Part shown: positions 1 through 8,077 of the stretch, piece after piece
Position numbering within the stretch: the stretch's first letter is position 1
Layout: the number at the start of each line of letters is the position of its first letter
Source of the DNA: Porphyromonas uenonis DSM 23387 = JCM 13868
Lineage (GTDB): Bacteria > Bacteroidota > Bacteroidia > Bacteroidales > Porphyromonadaceae
Reading direction: 5' to 3'
DNA: 64,000 bases
NCBI RefSeq assembly: GCF_000482365.1
Contig: NZ_KI535308.1
Coordinates: 12,343-76,342 of the forward strand
Position numbers and translations under genes: made by a program
The notes under the pieces: model-generated
Databases searched by the model: none
What the model was told of the DNA's origin: nothing
Seen by the model: the letters and a program-made list of their open reading frames with translations, nothing else

Positions 1-331
1 TGTAGGAGCAGTCAAGCGTTCTCAAGGAGGAACTACCCGACACGTCCAAGCTGGTCAGTTGATTCCATGAGCAATTAAGTTCTGTCACATCGCCTCGGAT
101 GGTGATTGTTTGACTTTCAATTGTGTAATACTTTCGACCGTACTCGTTCGCTTGTCCAGCCTCTTGAGCCCCCTCGATGTTGACGTTACCATTCGCCTCA
201 ATCTCCAGTCCAATTTCCTCTCCGACAGTTCGGGAGGTGGTCATAGTGATGACGCCTTGGGCGAGGAGCGTGCTGCTCGTGAGGAGCGTGCTGAGGAGGA
301 CGAAGAACCAGATACAAAGTTGTTTACCCAT
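1..331 (-). CDS. Secreted leucine-rich-repeat protein, N-terminal part (runs off window start)
   Basis: The reverse strand has an ATG at 331 and stays open to base 1, so the rest of the gene lies outside the window. The first ~25 residues form a signal peptide (MGKQLCIWFFVLLSTLLTSS, then TLLAQ). The mature part begins with ~65 residues without an obvious family. It then enters leucine-rich repeats of the type common in Bacteroidota surface proteins (NQLTSLDVS, then LRTLDCS, visible at bases 2-60). It is probably exported to the cell surface, perhaps through the T9SS encoded next door, but the C-terminus that would show a sorting domain is not visible. The opposite-strand open frame over 110-346 is its shadow. 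Confidence 0.8.
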   Translation of the reverse strand, partial: MGKQLCIWFFVLLSTLLTSSTLLAQGVITMTTSRTVGEEIGLEIEANGNVNIEGAQEAGQANEYGRKYYTIESQTITIRGDVTELNCSWNQLTSLDVSGSSSLRTLDCSY

Positions 332-490
332 AGTGTGGCTAAGTAGATAGTGATTAGTGGATAGTGTTCAGTTGTAGCGTGATGGGGAGCTGTGATGGCT
401 TTTGCCGTGTGAATGATGTCTCCTGCGAAGTTATGCCTTTACTTTGAGTTGTGCAAGAGGTTAGAAATTAGAGATTAGACGAGTAGCGGT

Positions 491-582
491 TGTAGGGACG
501 CACGGTCGTGCGTCCGTCCCCGTCAAGGCCACGATGCTGTAACTTTCGTTCGACAACGGACGCACGACCGTGCGTCCCTACA
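491..582. repeat. Perfect 27-bp inverted repeat made of near-palindromic arms
   Basis: Bases 491-517 and 556-582 are exact reverse complements, separated by 38 bp. Each arm is itself a near-palindrome built on GGACGCACG-GT-CGTGCGTCC. A degenerate third copy (GGCACGGGCGTGCGTC) lies near 846-861. The element can fold as one large cruciform or as two hairpins. The 360-1057 spacer contains no convincing gene; it holds this element, the 22-bp array and a promoter. Confidence 0.8.
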
Positions 583-649
583 AAGGGCTACACGTCTCGC
601 ATTAACATAGCAACCTGCTTGCTATCGCACTCTATTTATGCCACATACG

Positions 650-765
650 AGTTCCAAAAACAATTCCCCTTTTGGAACTTTTTAGTTCCAACGGAGGAAC
701 TCTTTAGTTCCAACGGAGGAACTTTTCAGTTCCAGCGGAGGAACTTTTCGATTCTTACGTGGGAA
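650..765. repeat. 22-bp-period palindrome array 1
   Basis: Three clean units of the palindrome GTTCCAACGGAGGAAC (third with G for A) start at 685, 707 and 729, exactly 22 bp apart. Degenerate flanking units lie at about 650-678 and 751-765. The same architecture recurs near 9.9, 23.3, 30.7 and 36.0 kb with different arm sequences. Confidence 0.85.
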
Positions 766-907
766 ACGCGCATATCCATGGATATTCGATAATAGGGTGA
801 TCAGAGGTGTCGGAGAGCATCAGACGGATAACCGTTGTCGTGAGGCACGGGCGTGCGTCTTTACGGAGGGCTGGTCGTGAGATTCGCAGGCCTAGGAGTT
901 TGAAGAG

Positions 908-938
908 TTGTAAATGTGGTCTAGGTTGTCTATATTTG
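908..938 (+). promoter_or_regulatory. Candidate promoter of the DUF2795-T9SS operon
   Basis: TTGT at 908-911, a 19-bp spacer and TATATTTG at 931-938 fit the Bacteroidota -33/-7 consensus (TTTG, 19-21 bp, TAnnTTTG). It would give a leader of roughly 110 nt before the DUF2795 start at 1058. Confidence 0.55.
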
Positions 939-1057
939 CACGCTCGTAGGAGACGACCTATTGGAGCAAGTCGGCAGAAGTGCGCAATAATCTAGCGACA
1001 CGGCCGTTTTGTCCGATAGGATACTCCTTATTATATAACCACTGAAATAGACTGACT

Positions 1058-1279
1058 ATGTACTGGACGTTAGAATTGGCCTCAAAGCTGGAGGATGCTC
1101 CCTGGCCTGCTACCAAAGATGAGCTCATCGACTATGCTCAGCGCTCGGGTGCGCCCATCGAAGTGATCGAAAACCTCGAGGAGATCGAGGACGAGGGCGA
1201 GGAGTACGAGACCATCGAGGATATCTGGCCAGACTACCCTAGCAAGGAGGACTTCTTCTTCAACGAGGAGGAGTACTAG
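1058..1279 (+). CDS. DUF2795 domain-containing small acidic protein
   Basis: A 73-residue, very acidic protein whose first ~45 residues (YWTLELASKLEDAPWPATK, DELIDYAQRSGAP, VIENLEEI) match DUF2795, a short helical domain seen in small Bacteroidota proteins. The C-terminal third is a run of Glu/Asp and aromatic residues. No enzymatic motif is visible and its function is unknown. It lies 80 bp upstream of porP on the same strand and is probably the first gene of the T9SS transcript, given the candidate promoter at 908-938. Confidence 0.75.
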   Translation: MYWTLELASKLEDAPWPATKDELIDYAQRSGAPIEVIENLEEIEDEGEEYETIEDIWPDYPSKEDFFFNEEEY

Positions 1280-1359
1280 CTCGCCACTATAGAGACGCTG
1301 ACTTATAATCAGTGTGACTCTCCGCATAGCTATTAGCTTATGAATACACACCACCTAGG

Positions 1360-2415
1360 ATGAAAGAAATGCGCCCACTTCGGATCTGCGCTATACGGCT
1401 TGCGCCAAGAGAGCACCAGTCGGAGGGGGGCGTATGCGCTACGGAGAGGTGGGCGCGTAAGTCTCTCGGGAGGCTGTTGCTATGTCTGCTTATCGTGGCT
1501 TGCTGGCTCCCGATGCGTTCGCTGGCGCAGGTGGATCCGATCTTCTCAGACTACCGACGACTGCAGAACTACTACAATCCAGCAGCGATCGGCTTGCAGA
1601 AAGATCTGCTCCTGACGGCTGCCTATCATCAGCAGTGGATTGGTATAGAGGGGGCGCCTGCTAACCTTTTTGTCTCGGCTCATACGGAGCAGCAGTGGGG
1701 CAAGAGCTACCACGGCGTGGGGCTGGTGGTCGTGGCGCAGCGTGCTGGACTCTTCACCCGCACAGAGGCGCAGGCGGAGTACGCTTTTCAGCTTCGCTGG
1801 AAGGGAGACAAAATCCTCTCCATCGGCACGGGCCTGGGCATGATCAACCTTCTATACGACGGCACCAAGGCGCACATACCAGACGGAGGAGCGATGACGC
1901 CAAATGACCCTTCGCTACCACAGACACCCGTATCGGGACGCACCTTTGACCTCTCAGCGGGAGTCCTATGGCACACGCCTCGGTACTTCATCGGCTTCTC
2001 GGGGCGTCACCTCACGGTGCCTCGCATCACACTCGACAGGCTCTACTATCAGAAGGTGCCGATACATATCAATGCGGTCTGTGGGTACAATATTACACCT
2101 CGGGGTGCGTTATTATCGTGGCACCCCTCACTATTTGCCTCGACAAACTTGACATCGTGGCGGGTGGATGTCAACCTAGACGTACGCCTAGCTCAGCGAT
2201 GGGAGGCTGGTCTGATGTACCGACCTTTGCAAGCTGCGGGGCTACGGCTGGGAGCGCTCTTTGGCAAGTGTCACGTGGGTTACCTCTTTGAGATGCCTAC
2301 GAGTCAATTGGCGAGGGGCAACTGGGGCAGTCACGAGCTGGTGATAACCTATGCACTCCCGATGTCTAGTCACAAGAAAGGGACCAACAGCTACAAGAGT
2401 ATCCGACTCCTCTAG
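1360..2415 (+). CDS. porP: Type IX secretion system outer-membrane protein PorP (PorP/SprF family)
   Basis: PorP/SprF proteins are outer-membrane beta-barrels that work with the PorK/PorN ring of the T9SS. The mature protein opens with the family hallmark: QVDPIFSDYR, then the NYYNPAAIG motif shortly after the signal peptide. The remaining ~280 residues alternate in a barrel-like pattern. The hydrophobic signal core is residues 38-52, with cleavage near SLAQ (54-57), so about 35 residues precede it. That is unusually long, and the true start may be further downstream (for example a non-ATG codon). No later in-frame ATG precedes the signal. The order porP-K-L-M-N is the same as in P. gingivalis. 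Confidence 0.93.
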   Translation: MKEMRPLRICAIRLAPREHQSEGGVCATERWARKSLGRLLLCLLIVACWLPMRSLAQVDPIFSDYRRLQNYYNPAAIGLQKDLLLTAAYHQQWIGIEGAPANLFVSAHTEQQWGKSYHGVGLVVVAQRAGLFTRTEAQAEYAFQLRWKGDKILSIGTGLGMINLLYDGTKAHIPDGGAMTPNDPSLPQTPVSGRTFDLSAGVLWHTPRYFIGFSGRHLTVPRITLDRLYYQKVPIHINAVCGYNITPRGALLSWHPSLFASTNLTSWRVDVNLDVRLAQRWEAGLMYRPLQAAGLRLGALFGKCHVGYLFEMPTSQLARGNWGSHELVITYALPMSSHKKGTNSYKSIRLL

Positions 2416-2462
2416 CCCGTACGTCTCACTATTAAATAGAACTCTGAAACAACTTAGAAGCT

Positions 2463-3977
2463 ATGAAAGAAGCTTTGCCGACATACTGCAGTCCGTCCGA
2501 GAGCGCGCATGACGCACGTTCCGCACAAAGGCTTAGGACCAGAATCAGAGCTGGAGCCTTGCCCCTACTAGGTGCTCTGGCACTACTCTTACTCTTCATC
2601 TCCGTGCTGAGCATGGTGGGCTGCGCTCCCAAGCGTGGCTCTGGCGTGAGTGCCGAGCTGGTGGGCGTGGGACTCTCCTCGTGGAGCGAGCCTGCTCCCT
2701 ATGGCATGGTGCAAGTACCGCAAGGACATATCGTACTGGGCGAGCGTGAGGCTGACACGGTGTGGGGACTCCCCGCTGAGTACCGGGCCATCTCGGTAGA
2801 TGCTTTCTGGATGGATCAGACGGAGGTGACGAATGCGCAGTGGAGACAGTTCGTCTACTATGTACGCGACTCGATCATTCGTGAGCGTCTCGCTGACCCA
2901 CTTTACGGAGGTAACCCGCTTTACAAGATTACCACAGACAAGTATGGGGATCCCGTCAAACCCTACCTCGACTGGTCTCAGCCTCTGCCCAATCCTAAGC
3001 GTGCGCTAGAGCAGGAGCTGGAGGCGATGGAGAGTGTCTACTACACGAACCCTGTGACGGGCGAGCGCAAGCTCGATCCTAAGCAGATGCTCTATAAATA
3101 TGAGGTCTACGACTACCACGCAGCGGCGCTCTACCGCAACAACTTACAAAAGGATGTGCGCGCCAGCAAGGGTGTTCAGGAGCCAGTGATGATCTCTAAG
3201 GACACGGCTTACGTCAATGACCGTGGCGAGGTGATCCGTGAGACGATCACACGTCAGCTCGCTAGTGAGTACGACTTCCTCAATACTTACATCGTGGCGA
3301 TCTATCCCGACGAGACGGTCTGGGTCAACGACTACCCCAACTCTAAGAATGAGATCTACACCCGCACTTACTTCAACCATCCTCGCTACGACAACCACCC
3401 CGTGGTGGGTGTCTCCTGGGAGCAAGCAACTGCTTTCTGTCACTGGCGTACGGACAACTATCGGAAGGGACTGAACCTTCCCGACGGAGCGATCGTTCCT
3501 GAGTTTAGACTGCCCACTGAGGCGGAGTGGGAGTACGCAGCGCGTGCTGGACGGACGAACACGAAGTTCCCGTGGAATAGCGAAGACCTAGATTCGGAGG
3601 ATGTCTGCTTCTTGGCAAACTTCAAACCCTTCGAGGGAGACTACGCAGCCGACGGACAGGTGATCACTTCGCAGGTGAGCACTTTCTCGCCAAATGACTA
3701 CGGGCTCTACGACATGGCGGGCAACGTGGCAGAGTGGACTAGCTCGAGCTACTTCGTCTCGAGCTACGAGATGATGGACGATGTCAATCCGCAGATGCGC
3801 TATAACGCAGCGCGCGAGGACAACACGATGCTACGGCGCAAGGTCGCCAAGGGTGGCTCGTGGAAGGACGTCCTCCGCTTCATCAAGTCCACACGACGCA
3901 TCTACGCTCCACAAGATGAGGCGCACTCTTACATCGGCTTCCGCTGTGTGCGCAGCATCATCAACAACTCCAAATAA
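2463..3977 (+). CDS. porK: T9SS lipoprotein PorK/GldK
   Basis: PorK is an outer-membrane lipoprotein that forms the periplasmic ring of the T9SS with PorN. Residues 32-54 form a lipoprotein signal with lipobox MVGC (Cys54), preceded by a long basic N-terminal extension. The rest is an FGE-sulfatase/SUMF1-like fold, seen in PVMVSKD-type strands, FRLPTEAEWEYAARAG, YGLYDMAGNVAEWT, and the closing SYIGFRCVR. In PorK/GldK this fold is structural rather than catalytic. At 504 residues it is near the usual length. It lies 47 bp after porP and 53 bp before porL in one operon. Confidence 0.95.
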   Translation: MKEALPTYCSPSESAHDARSAQRLRTRIRAGALPLLGALALLLLFISVLSMVGCAPKRGSGVSAELVGVGLSSWSEPAPYGMVQVPQGHIVLGEREADTVWGLPAEYRAISVDAFWMDQTEVTNAQWRQFVYYVRDSIIRERLADPLYGGNPLYKITTDKYGDPVKPYLDWSQPLPNPKRALEQELEAMESVYYTNPVTGERKLDPKQMLYKYEVYDYHAAALYRNNLQKDVRASKGVQEPVMISKDTAYVNDRGEVIRETITRQLASEYDFLNTYIVAIYPDETVWVNDYPNSKNEIYTRTYFNHPRYDNHPVVGVSWEQATAFCHWRTDNYRKGLNLPDGAIVPEFRLPTEAEWEYAARAGRTNTKFPWNSEDLDSEDVCFLANFKPFEGDYAADGQVITSQVSTFSPNDYGLYDMAGNVAEWTSSSYFVSSYEMMDDVNPQMRYNAAREDNTMLRRKVAKGGSWKDVLRFIKSTRRIYAPQDEAHSYIGFRCVRSIINNSK

Positions 3978-4030
3978 GCAACGCAACAGACAGCCCTAAC
4001 GACGGCTTTACCCTTCAGATAGATAGACTC

Positions 4031-5065
4031 ATGGCAAAGAAATATAGACGCTACAAGAATGGACTGGAGATGTATCTCTCCAGCAAGAAAGGGCGCAGAG
4101 TGCTCAACTTCGCATACAGCTGGGGTGCCGCAGTGGTGATCCTAGGAGCTCTCTTTAAGTTGCTCCACCTACCCTTCGGCAATGAGATGCTTTTCATCGG
4201 TATGATCACCGAGTTCTTCGTCTTCTTCATCTCAGGCTTTGAGCAGCCTGAGGAGCATTACCAGTGGGAGCAGGTCTTCCCCGAGCTAGACTCTAAGAAC
4301 CCGATGGACAAGCAGGAGATGGAGGCTCGCCGACAGTACCTTCTCCGCAAAGCTCAGGAGGCAGCCGCAGCGCCTGCGCCCACTTATGCCTATCCTGAGG
4401 GTCAGCATCACGAGCAGCCTAGCGGCTACGCACCTCAGCCACAAGCTCAGGCGGGTTACGTTGCCCCTGAGGGTGGTTACGGTGCGCCAGCTTCGGAAGT
4501 TCAGGTGGAGCGTCTCTCCTCAGCCATTGATCAGCTAGCCAATGCCGCTTCGCAGCTTAGCCGACTGGGCGAGCTATCTCAGCAGATGACCGATCAGTGG
4601 GTCGCTATGCAGCAAGACGGTCGCACCCTCGGTGAGAGTGCCGTCGAGTATCAGACGCAGATGGACACCACCTCGCAGCACCTAGCTCGTCTCAACCAGA
4701 TCTACGAGTCGCAGCTGGCAAGCATCACAGGACAGGTCGCTACCATTAACCAGATCAACCAAGGACTGGAGCACATTAAGAATATGTACCAAGACTCCGC
4801 TATCGACAGTACTACCTTCCGCACGCAAAATGAGCGCTTGACCATGCAGCTCTCTGAGCTAAACCGTGTCTACGCTCGCATCCTGGAGGCGCTGACGGTC
4901 AATATGGGAGCCCCTGGCATGGCGGGCCGTCCTTATCAGGGAGGCTACGAGCCTAGTTACTACGCTCCACGGCAGGAGTACCCCTCGGCACGTCCCGACT
5001 ACTACGCCTCTCAGCCTTACCAAGCACCACGCAATGCGGGCGCACCACAGGAGCCACAAGAGTAG
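4031..5065 (+). CDS. porL: T9SS inner-membrane motor protein PorL/GldL
   Basis: PorL forms, with PorM, the proton-motive-force-driven motor of T9SS. Two membrane helices are visible: about residues 27-45 and 52-69. The second contains Glu61 (FIGMITEFFVFF), the type of buried acidic residue expected in a proton channel. Residues ~72-100 carry the conserved EQPEEHYQWEQVFPEL segment. A Pro/Tyr/Gln-rich stretch (115-155), a long coiled-coil cytoplasmic region (~160-290) and a second Pro/Tyr/Gln-rich tail follow. The total length is 344. It sits between porK and porM. Confidence 0.95.
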   Translation: MAKKYRRYKNGLEMYLSSKKGRRVLNFAYSWGAAVVILGALFKLLHLPFGNEMLFIGMITEFFVFFISGFEQPEEHYQWEQVFPELDSKNPMDKQEMEARRQYLLRKAQEAAAAPAPTYAYPEGQHHEQPSGYAPQPQAQAGYVAPEGGYGAPASEVQVERLSSAIDQLANAASQLSRLGELSQQMTDQWVAMQQDGRTLGESAVEYQTQMDTTSQHLARLNQIYESQLASITGQVATINQINQGLEHIKNMYQDSAIDSTTFRTQNERLTMQLSELNRVYARILEALTVNMGAPGMAGRPYQGGYEPSYYAPRQEYPSARPDYYASQPYQAPRNAGAPQEPQE

Positions 5066-5119
5066 ATCACTTTCCCCTCACCTACTCGATAGCTATTCAT
5101 CTAATACAATCTAGGCATT

Positions 5120-6670
5120 ATGGCAGCAGGAAGCAGTGGTAACCGCAATAGGCAGAAGATGATCAATCTGATGTACCTCGTCTTCATTGCGATGGTAGCA
5201 CTCAATGTCTCCTCGGAGGTACTCTCGGGCTTTGTCCTCGTGGAGCGCAGTCTGACGAACACCATCGAGGGAGCTCAGCAGAGCAATGACAATATCATGA
5301 AGGGGCTCTCAGCTGCTTATGCCAAAAACCCTAGCAAAGCAGAGCCCTGGTATCGCAAAGGGCTAGCGCTCACCGCCTATGCCGACTCGCTCTACAACGA
5401 GATAGACCAGTTGCGCCTCCTCATAGCTCAAGAGGCTGACGGTAAGGATGCCAATCCCAACGATGTGGCTCGCAAAGACGATATGAACGCCCCCACCACC
5501 GTCATGCTCAATCCCATCACTCGGCGAGGCGCTAAGCTGCGCGAGTCGATCGAGGCATTCCGTACGTACACCACGCAGATGGTTCGTAGCGACAGCCGTC
5601 GTGAGCATATCTCTGAGATGCTCAGCACGGAGCGTTCGGGCGGGCTCAACTGGGAGCAGCAGATTTTTGAGAATATCCCCACCATTGCCTCGCTCACGAT
5701 GCTCACGAAGCTTCAGAGCGACATACGCTCCGTCGAGGGCGATGTACTGAATGACCTTGTCCAAAACATCGACAGTGGCGACCTCCGCGTTAATAAGATT
5801 GCTGCGCAAGTGATCCCACGCAGTCAGCTCGTCATGCAGGGCAGCCAATACGAGGCGAGCATCGTCCTCTCCAGCTACGACTCGACACGCATCCCCAAGA
5901 TTGTGGTCAATGGCACCACCCTTCCCGAGAGCGCTGGGGGCGTTTACCGTGTCACAGCGTCCAAGGCCGGTACCTTCCCCATCTCGGGATACATCGAGAC
6001 AGAACTCCCCGACGGCACCGCTGTCAAGCAACCTTTCCAGTCGGAGTACTATGTCACTGAGCCTTTTGCGACGGTCGCTCCTACCATGATGAACGTCCTC
6101 TATGCGGGTATCAACAACCCGATCAGCATTGCGGTGCCTGGTGTTCCCTCGCAAAACGTGACCGCCACGATGACCAACGGAACGCTCACCCGCAATGGCA
6201 ACAGCTGGAATGCTAAGCCCGCTAAGATCGGCACTCCCGCTGTCATCACCGTCATGGCCAAGCAGGCTGATGGACGAACCACCAAGATGGCCGAGACCTC
6301 GCTACGTGTGCGAGCTCTCCCCGATCCGCTTCCTTATATACAGTACACCGATGCCAATGGAGCGACCAAACGCTTTAAGGGCGGGCGCATCGCCAAGCGT
6401 GACCTCCTCACTGCCAACGGTATCGGAGCTGCTATCGATGACGATCTGCTAGACGTACCTTACCAAGTAGTGCGCTTCCAGCTCCTCTTCTTTGACTCTG
6501 TAGGTGGCGTTATCCCCGAGGTGTCCAATGGACCCACTTTCTCCGCTAGACAGCGAGACAAGATCCGCAATATGGCAAAGGGTAAGCGCTTCTTCGTGAG
6601 CGAAGTGACAGCTCGTGGTCCCGACGGGATCGAGCGACAGATCCCAGCCATCGAAGTAATCGTACGATAG
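5120..6670 (+). CDS. porM: T9SS inner-membrane/periplasmic motor protein PorM/GldM
   Basis: PorM pairs with PorL in the inner membrane and reaches across the periplasm to the PorK/PorN ring. It has a single N-terminal membrane helix at about residues 14-32 ([20 protein letters not shown], the conserved GldM start). A helical region to about 215 is followed by the beta-rich D2-D4 domains to 516. The conserved [10 protein letters not shown]-like segment ([12 protein letters not shown]) is near residue 415-430. Length and order are typical. It lies 54 bp after porL and 38 bp before porN. Confidence 0.95.
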   Translation: MAAGSSGNRNRQKMINLMYLVFIAMVALNVSSEVLSGFVLVERSLTNTIEGAQQSNDNIMKGLSAAYAKNPSKAEPWYRKGLALTAYADSLYNEIDQLRLLIAQEADGKDANPNDVARKDDMNAPTTVMLNPITRRGAKLRESIEAFRTYTTQMVRSDSRREHISEMLSTERSGGLNWEQQIFENIPTIASLTMLTKLQSDIRSVEGDVLNDLVQNIDSGDLRVNKIAAQVIPRSQLVMQGSQYEASIVLSSYDSTRIPKIVVNGTTLPESAGGVYRVTASKAGTFPISGYIETELPDGTAVKQPFQSEYYVTEPFATVAPTMMNVLYAGINNPISIAVPGVPSQNVTATMTNGTLTRNGNSWNAKPAKIGTPAVITVMAKQADGRTTKMAETSLRVRALPDPLPYIQYTDANGATKRFKGGRIAKRDLLTANGIGAAIDDDLLDVPYQVVRFQLLFFDSVGGVIPEVSNGPTFSARQRDKIRNMAKGKRFFVSEVTARGPDGIERQIPAIEVIVR

Positions 6671-6708
6671 TCTTCACAGCTTTAAGAATAGACCCATCCC
6701 ATTATACT

Positions 6709-7923
6709 ATGCAACGCATCCAGTCTATACTCATAGTGCTCCTGGTCCTCACGCTCACACTGACCGCTGAGGCGCAAAACTTTGACCCACTCTCTGCCAC
6801 CCCGACCGACTCAACACGAGTCGCCACGGAGCTACCACGGCAGCGACCCACGGCACGTCAGCGACGCGCTCAGAAAGAGCAGGAGCAGGAGACACAGGCC
6901 AATGGCGTCTCCGTACGCGCCAAGAACTACGCTGATCAGCAGGTTAAGGAGACCGAGACAGCTCCCTGGCGCCGAGTCGTCTACCGACAGCTCTCGATAG
7001 ACAGCCTCGCCAATGCCCCCATCTTCCGTCCTGTACGTCCGTCGGGACGCTTGCAGAGCCTCTTCTCGCTCCTCTTCAAGCGCTTCAATGAGGGGAGCAT
7101 CACGGTCTATGAATACGAAGACCTGGGCTACGAAAACCTAACTCCAGAGCGACAGCTGCGCTTCGAAGACTTCCTCGACCGCTTTGGCATCGTATATGAC
7201 AAAGACCCCAGCCAGACGGGCAACCGTGCCTTCAAGATTCTCCCCGTAGACATCCCTACTCAGTCCATCCGCAGCTACTATGTCAAGGAGGAGTACTACT
7301 ACGATGTCAAGACCAGCGACGTGAGCAGTCAGATCGTAGCAATCTGCCCCGTGATGGACGACGAGATATCGATGGAAGGTAGCGTGCGCATACCGCTCTT
7401 CTGGGTCAAGTACTCCGACCTGCAGCCCTACCTCTCGCAGCAGCCAGTCATGCTCTCGACCAAGAATAACGCCACGACCGCCACGATGGACGACTTCTTC
7501 AGTCTCAACCTGTACCGCGGACAGATCTCGATGACGCTAGGCGGTGAGACCGCTGAGCTCAATAGCGAGATGAGCGACTCAACAGCCATGGCGGCTCGTC
7601 AAGCCTTTAGCAACCAGATCGAGGGTGAGCTACAGCAGTTTGAGGAGAGCCTCTACGGCACCGAGTACACCAGCTCAGAGGCTAGCGATAGCGACCTTCA
7701 GGAGGAGCGTGACGGGGAGAACGACGATCAGCTCGACACAGCCCGTGCACGTCGCTCACAAGAGCTCCGCGAGGGCAAGAGCAACCAGCGCAAAGCAGCA
7801 AAAGCGACCAAGTCAAAGAAGAAGAGTCGTCCCACCAAGAAGACTACTCCCAAAGCTGCCAAGGCAGAGCAACCGAAGCAGTCGAAGAGCACTACCACAC
7901 GCTCTGTACGCAACCGCTTCTAG
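6709..7923 (+). CDS. porN: T9SS ring protein PorN/GldN with a long basic C-terminal tail
   Basis: PorN is the periplasmic partner of the lipoprotein PorK in the T9SS ring. It has a signal peptide (residues 1-23, ending AEAQ) and the GldN core from about 85 to 300, including EDLGYENLTPERQLRFEDF and YYYDVKTSDVSSQIVAICP. The last ~60 residues are an extension very rich in Lys/Arg/Ala/Thr (KATKSKKKSRPTKKTTPKAA), which the core family does not need. A rho-independent terminator follows directly, closing the operon. Confidence 0.94.
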   Translation: MQRIQSILIVLLVLTLTLTAEAQNFDPLSATPTDSTRVATELPRQRPTARQRRAQKEQEQETQANGVSVRAKNYADQQVKETETAPWRRVVYRQLSIDSLANAPIFRPVRPSGRLQSLFSLLFKRFNEGSITVYEYEDLGYENLTPERQLRFEDFLDRFGIVYDKDPSQTGNRAFKILPVDIPTQSIRSYYVKEEYYYDVKTSDVSSQIVAICPVMDDEISMEGSVRIPLFWVKYSDLQPYLSQQPVMLSTKNNATTATMDDFFSLNLYRGQISMTLGGETAELNSEMSDSTAMAARQAFSNQIEGELQQFEESLYGTEYTSSEASDSDLQEERDGENDDQLDTARARRSQELREGKSNQRKAAKATKSKKKSRPTKKTTPKAAKAEQPKQSKSTTTRSVRNRF

Positions 7924-7947
7924 CGACTAAGTCGCCAACCAAACACA

Positions 7948-7990
7948 AGAGGGCTGGGTCCATCATAACGGACTCAGCCCTCTCTCTTTG
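7948..7990 (+). terminator. Terminator of the T9SS operon
   Basis: A 14-bp stem (AGAGGGCTGGGTCC with GGACTCAGCCCTCT, one mismatch) around an 8-nt loop is followed by CTCTTTG. It begins 25 bp after the porN stop. Confidence 0.85.
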
Positions 7991-8002
7991 TCTATTTTTC
8001 CA

Positions 8003-8037
8003 TTTGTAGTCCAAGTAAGAACAAAAGCTTATCTTTG
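8003..8037 (+). promoter_or_regulatory. Candidate promoter for the secreted LRR protein
   Basis: TATCTTTG at 8030-8037 is a good -7 element. TTTG at 8003-8006 is a slightly distant -33 (23 bp). The start codon lies at 8078. Confidence 0.5.
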
Positions 8038-8077
8038 CTGGTAGTTCAAAAACTTTACCTATAATCAGCAATTGCTT

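Noticed and set aside
110-346. Plus-strand gene of 78 residues
   Set aside because: It is the shadow of the reverse-strand LRR gene, which has a signal peptide and family repeats.
685-744. CRISPR array (also considered for the other 22-bp arrays)
   Set aside because: Period is only 22 bp, the sequence between palindromes is not unique spacer, and no cas genes are present.
508-995. Two small plus-strand genes
   Set aside because: They run through the inverted repeat, the 22-bp array and the promoter; the translated sequence is repeat-derived.
5363-6154. Minus-strand gene of 263 residues inside porM
   Set aside because: It is fully contained in porM, has no recognisable domain and a composition expected of an antisense frame in GC-rich DNA.
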